From Hyalella azteca (Eukaryota; Arthropoda; Malacostraca; Amphipoda; Hyalellidae): a stretch of 64,000 bases of DNA. This document shows, piece after piece, positions 13,301 through 23,000 of this stretch; the stretch's first letter is position 1, and the number at the start of each line of letters is the position of its first letter. A program made the position numbers and the translations under genes. The DNA is taken from assembly GCF_000764305.2 (NCBI RefSeq), contig NW_025936167.1, forward strand, positions 1 to 64,000. The letters are read 5' to 3'. A model generated the notes under the pieces. It was given only the letters and a program-made list of their open reading frames with translations. It made no database searches and was not told where the DNA came from.

Positions 13301-16300
13301 CATCGCAGTTCATGTCACACTGCGCCAGTGTTGGCCACCGCATCCTGTGTTGGCCGTGTGTCCTGATAACTCCGCGATATTCCCTGACATATCCTTTGCT
13401 ACGTGCTCTGCTGCCTGACACTATTAGTTACCGTGGACATCAGTCACTATCATTACCAGGGACGTCAGTCACTATCATTACCAGGGACGTCAGTCACTAT
13501 CATTACCAGGGACGTCAGTCATTATCATTACCAGGGACGTCAGTCACTATCATTACCAGGGACGTCAGTCACTATCATTACCAGGGACGTCAGTCACTAT
13601 CATTACCAGGGACGTCAGTCACTATCNTGAGATACTTACACCTTTGACACCGCGATATCCTTTTTCTCAGCAGTAGAGTTATTTATTGAGATCAATTTTA
13701 GAGAGATTTACTTGATAACTTGGAAGAAACTGCTCTTCTATGAAGATTCTGCATTATTCCCAAAATATTGCTTGCGAGAATATTGAAGCGAAAAAAGTAA
13801 TATTCTTGCTTGATTCACAAACTAGTTTCATTAGTTTAGATGTGGTTTACATACAGTAGGTATGAAAGATGCAATACAGCATACGTAAGCCTGTCTCTTA
13901 TACACATCTAGATGTGTATAAGAGACAGATGTAGTTGAATTTAAACTCAACTAAAAATGACGAATTAGTCATTCGATTGGCTTAAAAATTCGTTAGTTAG
14001 CACTTATGCCTCACATTTTGTACGGAAATGTTTGCATGTTCTGCCTCGCTTCATCATTTAAATTTTGGCCAGAAAAAGTCATAACAATTCTCTTACGAAT
14101 GAATTTCCCCCTGAGGGTAATTTTTCCATTTCTCAGGGGCAATTATCTATAAATATATTTTCTATACTTTAATTGAGTCAAATATACAACGATGTTGATT
14201 ACTTTTATGAAAAAAAAACAAAATTATAGCGTTTTTCTTTTTTATGATCATGCTGCTGAGTTTGAGAAGCGTGTTCCAAGCCTTAGTTAACAAATGCATG
14301 ACTGCGACGCAGCTGAGTTGACAAAAAGGCTGCTGCTTAGCATTGCTGCTGCTCTTTAATAATGATTTATATAAAACGTTAATATAACGACGCTCTTTTA
14401 CAGAGCTTGAAGAAGCTGTTGACGTCTGAAATCTCTTTTAAAACGTTTTTATTTCTTCAAAATTGCTCGAATGCAATTAAATAAGCTAATGTAAGAGTGT
14501 ATAAAACATTGTAACATTTTTACTGAATTTGCAACGCTCATAAAACCTTATTATTTACCTTGTGTAACAGTTTTATTAAATGTGTGCTAACAAAAAACTG
14601 ATCAACTCCACGGTTCGTGCATGGATTTAAGTGTGTTGAAGCTGTTCATTAACATCTCTTCTGGCCCGCTTGTCCCGCAGAGATCATAGAGGAGTGGGGC
14701 GACAAGTACAACTGGACATACGGGATGGGTGAGTTATTCTCTAACTTCTTTTGAACTACAAGCACCCTGCACTACCATTACTGAATTCACTAAAATTACT
14801 TCTTGTCACGCCGATTCAGTAAATTTGGAACACTGAGAAATTTATTCCAGTCCAATTTCTTTAATCTCAGAGAAAGCAACAGCAGTTCATCAGCAACCTG
14901 CACAGCGCTCTACTTCCTTTCTCCAAGGAAACTTTTTTCTTAATTTTTGCGCGTCATCTCTTCCTTATTGAGAATTCTTTGTGTTTCATCGTTTCTCGCC
15001 TCTTCCTCAGTAATATTATTAGAGGCATCAGAGTTGTATAAGCCAAACCTAACATGTCACCGATTCTAGACATCACAGAATTCTTAGAGCTTAAGGCATC
15101 ACAGCTCATGTCGCACTGTGCCAGGCATCACAGTTCATGTCACACTGTGCCAGGCATCACAGCTCATGTCGCACTGTGCCAGGCATCAGGCTCATGTCAC
15201 ACTGTGCCAGGCATCACAGCTCATGTCACACTGTGCCAGCGTTGGCCACCGCATCCTGTGTTGGCTGTGTGTCCTGATAACTCTGCGATATTCCCTGACA
15301 CATCCTTTGCTACGTGCTCTGCTGCCTATCACTATTAGTTACCGTGGACGTCAGTCACTATCATTACCAGGGACGTCAGTCACTATCATTACCAGGGACG
15401 TCAGTCACTATCATTACCAGGGACGTCAGTCACTATCATTACCAGGATCGTCAGTCACTATCATTACCAGGATCGTCAGTTACTATCACTATTCTTCGAT
15501 TTGCAACATTGCTGACACAATTAATTCCTGAAGAATTTAATCATTCTTCTGCATCACTGGTATCACAATTCAGTCCTGTAAAGGTTCATCATTCTTGTGC
15601 ATGGTGACACAATTCAGTCCTGTTGAGGTTCTCTACCAAGTGTTTAACTTTAGACTATCAATCACACCTAGAAAAAAACGCAGTACACGAAACTTTTAAT
15701 TTACGACGAAAGAATTCGAAATTTGTTCAATTAATTATACCTGAAACAGGTTCTCGAATTTAAGGACAATTTGTCTTGAATAAATTTTGAGGGCCAATTT
15801 CTCTAGCGAAACAGAAAGAGAGAAATGTATTTAAGAAGAGGCTTACAAGCGAGGCTGGCGACAGCGGGCAACCGGCCTTAGCAGCTCGAATTGCGAGTAC
15901 GCATTCGTCCTGCGAAGCAAAAACGTACGCTGAATATGTGTACAATTCTGGGAGTAGTTCGAGAGAGAAAGTTTATTTTAACATCGCCTACGTAGGCGCC
16001 TGCAAATACAAGCAAATTAATGTTGAATGAGATGCCCGTTTGCAAAGCAGTAACAAGGGCTAGAGTTCGACGCAGCGTTATTAATCGTTATTTTGATAAA
16101 CCTTAATTAATTAGGTTTAACATAACTAATTATAGCAGTCAATATAAGTAAACCTGTGTCTCGAATCGCCATCGATAATGATTATGAATTTGAATTAAGA
16201 TAGTGAAAATAAATTTGCTTTTTGAAGGCTGGTAGATATAATTATTATTAATCTTTTTTAATCAGCGGCTATTTAAATATATTTTTAAAATAATATATTT

Positions 16301-16993
16301 AAAATAAATTTTTTAATAACTTCGCTTTTTGAACGCTGGTAAAAGTAATTATTATTAATATATTTTAATCCGCGGCTATTTAAATATATTTTAAAAATAT
16401 ATATTTACATTACATTATTCAATAATTTACTTTTAAATATGTTTTTATTTATCCGTATGATAGTTTGTATTGTACTATACTAACTTGTCGCCCAATGTGC
16501 AGTACTACACCGTCCTGGTGCCTCCTGCCATGCCTACCATCAACGACACGAGTAAGTGCCATGTTCTCTGTTCAATAATATTTTTTTTAATTTACTTAAA
16601 ATTAATGTAAGTTTTTAAATAATATTTGTTGAATATTCCTTCACTAAAAAATTTACTTACCTTGAGGTTAGCGAATGCATTTATCGGGTGTCAACTGACG
16701 ACATTCAAATATTTCTGTAAATAAAAACCCTGCGGCTAAAAGATTATCCTTCCTTAACTATTCAACATGAAAAACTTTACGTATGTAGTTGAACTTAAAC
16801 TCAACGAAAAAGGCTTAATTAGTCATTCGACTGGCTTAAAATTCGTTAGTATGCTCTAATGCCTCACATTTTTGACCGAAATGTTTGCATGTTCTGCCTC
16901 GACTCATCGTTCCAATATTGGCCAGAAAATGTCACAATTTTTAGCGCATTTTCTCATTTATGGAATAAATTCACTATTGTACTTGCCATGTCC

Positions 16994-17032
<39 letters not shown>

Positions 17033-20000
17033 CGTCCGTCTCTCCGTCCGTCCGTCTCTCCGTCCGTCCGTGACCTCAAGTTTTCGTCTACAAGAAAATG
17101 CGCTCTCTGTCACTCATTGCAGTGAGTACTGAGTTATATTTTTTACCAATTGACTTACCCCATAAGAGGAATTTTGCAATTTCTCAGGAGTTATGGACGA
17201 GAAAATATATATTCAATGTTTTAATTAAGCCAAATATGCAAAGATGTTGACTACTTTTCTAAAAAAATAAATCTTATTGCATTTTTTCTTCTTGATAATC
17301 TTGCTGTTTGAAAAGCGTGTTCCTTGCCTCAGTTAACAAATGCATGACAGCGACCCGGCTGAGTTGACAAAAAGGCTGCTACTTAGCATTGCTGCTGCTC
17401 TTTAATAATTATTTATGTAATACGTTAGTATCATGAAGCTCTTTTGGAGAGTTTAAAGAAGCTGTTGACGTCTAAAATCTCGTTTAAAAACGTTTTTATT
17501 TCAACAAAATTGCTTGATTGCAATTAAATCAGCTAATGTGAGAGTGTTTAAAACATTGTAACATTTTTTCTGAATTTGCAACTCGCCTAAAACCTTATCA
17601 TTCAACATGTGCAAACGTTTTATTAAATGTGTGCTAACAAAAAAACCTGATTAACTCCACTGTTCGTGCATGAATTTAAGTGTGTTGAAGCTGTTCATTA
17701 ACATCTCTTCTGGCCCGCTTGTCTCGCAGAGATCATAGAGGAGTGGGGCGACAAGTACAACTGGACATACGGGATGGGTGAGTTATTCTCTAACTTATTT
17801 TGAACTACAAGAACCCTGCACTACCATTACTGAATTCACTAAAATTACTTGTTGTCACGCTGATTCATTAATAAATTCACTAAAATTATTTGTTGTCACG
17901 CTGATTCATTAATAAATTCACTAAAATTATTTGTTGTCACGCCGATTTAGTAAATTTGGAACACACAGATAAATTATTTCCAATTCAGTTCGATGAGTCT
18001 CAACGAAAGCAACAGCAGTTCATCAGCAACCTGCTCAGCGCTGTACTTCCTTACTCCAAGGGAACCTCGGACGTTCTGACAATTTTTTTTTGCACGTGCT
18101 TTCTTCCTTATAGAGAATTCTTTGGGATTCACCGTTTCTCGCCTCTTCCTTAGTAACATTATTAGTGGCGTCGGAGTTGTATAAGCCAAACCTAACCTGT
18201 CAACGATTCTAGACACCACAGAATTCTTACAGCTTTCTGGGGTTATTGAACCCGCAAGACCCTGCTCCAATCTTAGTACTCTGCACTGTAGCCATGCACT
18301 GGGCCTCCGATCTGCTTGCATTTAGTTTCAACACGGCGCTTCGAACAACACGGCGCTACGACAATCACTTCCACCGTATTGTTTAATGTTTAATTAAGCG
18401 CCGTCGATGTTATTCATGCCTTGAGATCTGGAGGCAATAGTCACCGTCGATATATAAAAATGCTGAATAAAAACATTTGTCGGCCGTTCGGTCCCGCCAT
18501 GTTAATTGTTTCTCGAAACTTTGCATGCGGCTTAGCTTCATATTTTCCTAATTATGTTCAGCAAGTATGCCCTTGATTTTTATCTTCCCATTTCTTTCTA
18601 TTTACGTTAAAATTATCTAGCTAATCATAACAATTATCAGCACGGCAATTGTTATACAAGGACGATATTTGTATTTGTTTGATATTTGAGACTTATCAGG
18701 CAGAAATTGATTTCGTCCCAACCATTGAACAGTTATCTTCAACAATGTTTATTATTATATTAGAGGCTTTGAGGCAAGCATTATTCTCTTTCTGTCATAA
18801 CTGCAGTCAGCTGCAATAATGAGTTGCTGTCGCATTTCATTCAAGCAGAGACTTGACACTTTTCGCCGCATTCAAGTAACATTTTCGGCAAAGTGCAGAG
18901 TGAAGTTAATATGTTCGCAAGCAGCATGGAGTGCAAAGTGGCAACTTCAAAGTTTATAAATTACTTAGGAATAAGTTTTAACAGTTTTCATAGTCAAAGA
19001 TATGCCAAAAAAATGAATATTGACCGTTTCTTATGCCTCAGAGCTGTCGACAGAGAGGTAGTGAAAGTTTTTCTTGTCACAAATTGGTCAGATAATAGCA
19101 GTTCCTCATGCCACAAATGCACCTCTAACTACCGCAAGTGTGTAGGAAAAGTTTTATCAGTTCCTATCGTAACAAATGCGCAGAAAGAAGAATTTTAACA
19201 TTTCATCTTCTCGTTGACGTGCCAAAATTTGAATATTGGCAGTGATTGTGGCGCAGAGGTGCCGTGGGGTGAGTATTGACCGTTTATCATGTCCGAAAGG
19301 GGTAATATATAAATATTGACTGATTATTGAGCGGCAAAGGTGCGAGCGAGAAGTATTAGTAGTTTACTCTGCAGACGGTTCGGAAAGTTGTACTTGTATA
19401 GTTCTTAATACCACATATGCACTGAAGAAGTAGTACTAATAGTTTCATGATCTGTAAAACTGCATCGGGAAAGTAATATCATCCTCTTGTACTGCAGTCG
19501 TGCCGAAGGAGGAGTACGATATCTCCGGGTCCTACCGTGACGGCATGAACATCATGGGACTCGTGTCTTTTGCCACGATGCTCGGTGTGTCTCTGTCGGT
19601 GCTGGGACCGAAGGGCAAGCCTCTGCTGGACATGTTCACCGCGCTGTCAGACGCCACCATGATCATCACATCGTGGCTCATCTGGTGGGTGACATCTTGC
19701 ATGTCTTGTGGTGGGTTCTCATTTTTGGCTGATCTTGTAGACAATTGGTCTTCTTGAAAGAGATATGTTTTAGTGTTGACTTGATATTCTTGGCTCGTCT
19801 CATGGTAAGTTTGTCATTTTAACAATGGAGTGTTCTGCTGTTAACCTTATATTCTGCAGCAGACTTTGTTGACGATTGTTTTTTTTTTTTTCTCTGTCTC
19901 AGTGATGATTTGGGATTCTTGGCTGATATTGTGGGGAGTTTGTCATTTTGGCTGTTCTAGCGATGAGTTAGTATTCTTGGCTGACCCTGGGGGAATTTGT

Positions 20001-23000
20001 CTTCTTGGCTGTCCCATGCAGTGATGATGGAATATTCTTGGCTGATCTTGTAGGGAGTCTAACCGCTTTGCTGTTCTAGTGATAGTTTGGTATTCTAGGC
20101 TAAATCTGAGCTGACAGGTGGATGGAAGGGTAGTCTGGCGTCGTGGCAGATCTAATGGTTGATTGGACTTCTAAGTAAAGTCTGGCGTCGTGGCAGATCT
20201 AATGGTTGATTGGACTTCTAAGTAAAGTCTGGCGTCGTGGCAGATCTAATGGATGATTGGACTTCTAAGTAAAGTCTGGCGTCGTGGCAGATCTAATGGA
20301 TGATTGGACTTCTAACTATAGTCTGCCGTCGTGGCAGATCTAATGGATGATTGGACNCTTCAATACCTGACCGTATACTTCAATACCTGACCGTATACGT
20401 CAATACCTGACCGTATTCTTCAATATCTGACCGTATTCTTCAATACCTGACCGTATACGTCAATACCTGACCGTATACGTCAATACCTGACCGTATTCTT
20501 CAATATATGTATATGTTAGTAGCTCACAAATTACCAGCCTCATCCGTCGTCCCGCAGGTACGCTGCCTGTGACGACAGTATAGATGATGGTATATATGTT
20601 ATAGCATATCACCATATATTGCAGTATATGTTAGTATATATCTTATTAGCATGACTGTACACTATAGTATTATATAGCAACGCCATCATCCCGCAGCTCG
20701 GGCACACAGCCTGTGACGACAGTAAGTATAGATGATGTTATATGCGCTAGCATATCACCATATATAACAGTATATGTTAGTATACATGCGATTAGCATGA
20801 CTGTACATTATAGTATAATAAATCACTGCCCCCCCCCCTCAGCTCTGACACGCTGCCCGTGACGCAGCATAGACGATGCTATGTATGTAATAACATATCA
20901 CCATATATTGCAGTATATGTTACTATACACTAGTATATGTGCCTAGCATGACTGTACACTGTACACTATAGTATAATATAGCAACACCCCCTCCCCGCAG
21001 CTCTGGCACGCTGCCCGTGACGTTCCAGTGTCTGGAGGAGAAGAACAACATCGACACGCGCGTCACGCGCTTCGTCATCCCCATCGGCGCGACCATCAAC
21101 ATGGACGGCACGGCGCTGTACGAGGCCGTGGCTGCCATCTTCATCACGCAGGTCAAGAACATGTCGCTGGGCATCGGCCAGATCATTGCCATCAGGTGAG
21201 GACATGTTGGGGTTATATGAGGACATGTTGGGGTTATATGAGGACATGTTGGGGTTATGTGGCAGGCGAGGACATGTTGGGGTTATGTGGCAGGCGAGGA
21301 CATGTTGGGGTTATGTGGCAGGCGAGGACATGTTGGGGTTATGTGGCATGTGACGACATGTTGGGGTTATGTGGCAAATGAGGATATGTTGGGGTTAGAT
21401 GTTATATGTTGAAGTTATGTTATGTTCATGTTGAAGTTAGATGTGAGGCTAGGACATGTTGGAGTTATGTGGCATGTAAGGACATGTTGGAGTTAAATGT
21501 CATGTGAGGACATGTTGGGGTTATGTGGCAAATGAGGACATGTTGGGGTTAAATGTTATATGTTGAAGTTATGTTATGTTCATGTTGGAGTTACATGTCA
21601 GGCGAGGACATGTTAAGGTTATGTGGCATGTAAGGACATGTTGGAGTTAAATGTCATGTGAGGACATGTTGGGGTTATGTGGCATGTGAGGACATGTTGG
21701 GGTTATGTGGCAGGTGACGACATGTTGGGGTTATGTGGCAGGTGACGACATGTTGGGGTTAGACGTCATATGAGGTCATGTTGAAGTTATATAAGGCAGG
21801 GACATATAGTTGAACATATCTTATTGGCCACTGATCATCAGGGTAAAACATGTTGTTGTCTGAATCAAGTTTCCAAGATAAAATTTCACTTCCTTCATAA
21901 ATTTATAATTTCCCTCATTGTATTTCCTCCCACGCCCATTTGTAGATTTCATACCCCGACATTCGGTGTGCTTTCAACACTCAACTTTGCTCATTGTTAT
22001 CTTCAACTTTTGTTACATGCACGCATTATTTCTTGCCTTTCCCGCCAAAAATGTCCCCACTATCCAATGTGGCAGGTGAGGACATGTTGGGGTTATATGA
22101 GGACATGTTGGGGTTATGTGGCAGGTGAGGACATGCTGGGGTTAGATGTTATATGGTGAAGTTATGTTATGTTCATGTTGGAGTGATATGTCAGGTTAGG
22201 ATATGTTGAGGTCATATATCGGGTGAGGGCATGGAGGACATGTTGAAGTTGTATGAGGCAAAAACACGTAATAGAGCATTTCTCGTTGATCACTAATCAT
22301 CAAGTGAGAACAAGGTGTTTTCTTAACATCGCAAGATAAAATTACCCTTCCTTCATAAGTTTATCATTTCCCAATTTGATTTCCTCGCACGCCCATTTGT
22401 AGATTTCATACTCCGACATTTGGTGTGCTTTCAACACTCAACTCTGCTCATAGTTATTTTCAACTTTTGTTATATGCACACATCATTTCTTGTCTTTCCC
22501 CAAAAAATCTCCGAACTTTCCATCATTATTTTTTCCTCCCCACTTCTTCTTTCATCCCCCTCCCTCTCCCAATTCCCCCCAACCACCCCCACAACTCTGC
22601 CCGTGATTGTCACGGTGTGTATGTGGTAGCATTCATCCCCCTCCCTCCCCCAATTCCCCCAACTACCCCTACAACTGTGCCCGTGACTGTCACGGTGTGT
22701 ATGTGGCAGCATCACGGCGACAGCGGCGGCGATCGGGGCAGCGGGCATCCCGCAGGCGGGGCTCGTGACGATGGTGATGGTGCTGGACGTCGTGGGGCTG
22801 CCGGCCGAGGACGTCACGCTCATCATCGCTGTTGATTGGCTGCTGTGAGTTGCCAATTACGTGCCAATCACGTATGAGTAACATTACATTATTGGCAATA
22901 GCGTAAAAGTTTAAAGTGGACATATTATTGCCGCGGCGTTCTAATAACCTATACTCTGATACTTATTACGCATTATGCACGACATTATATTAGTCGCGTT

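Noticed and set aside
18893..19198. 101-residue frame in the duplicated EAAT intron (also 7324-7509)
   Set aside because: The frame is interrupted in the other copy and lies between good transporter exons.
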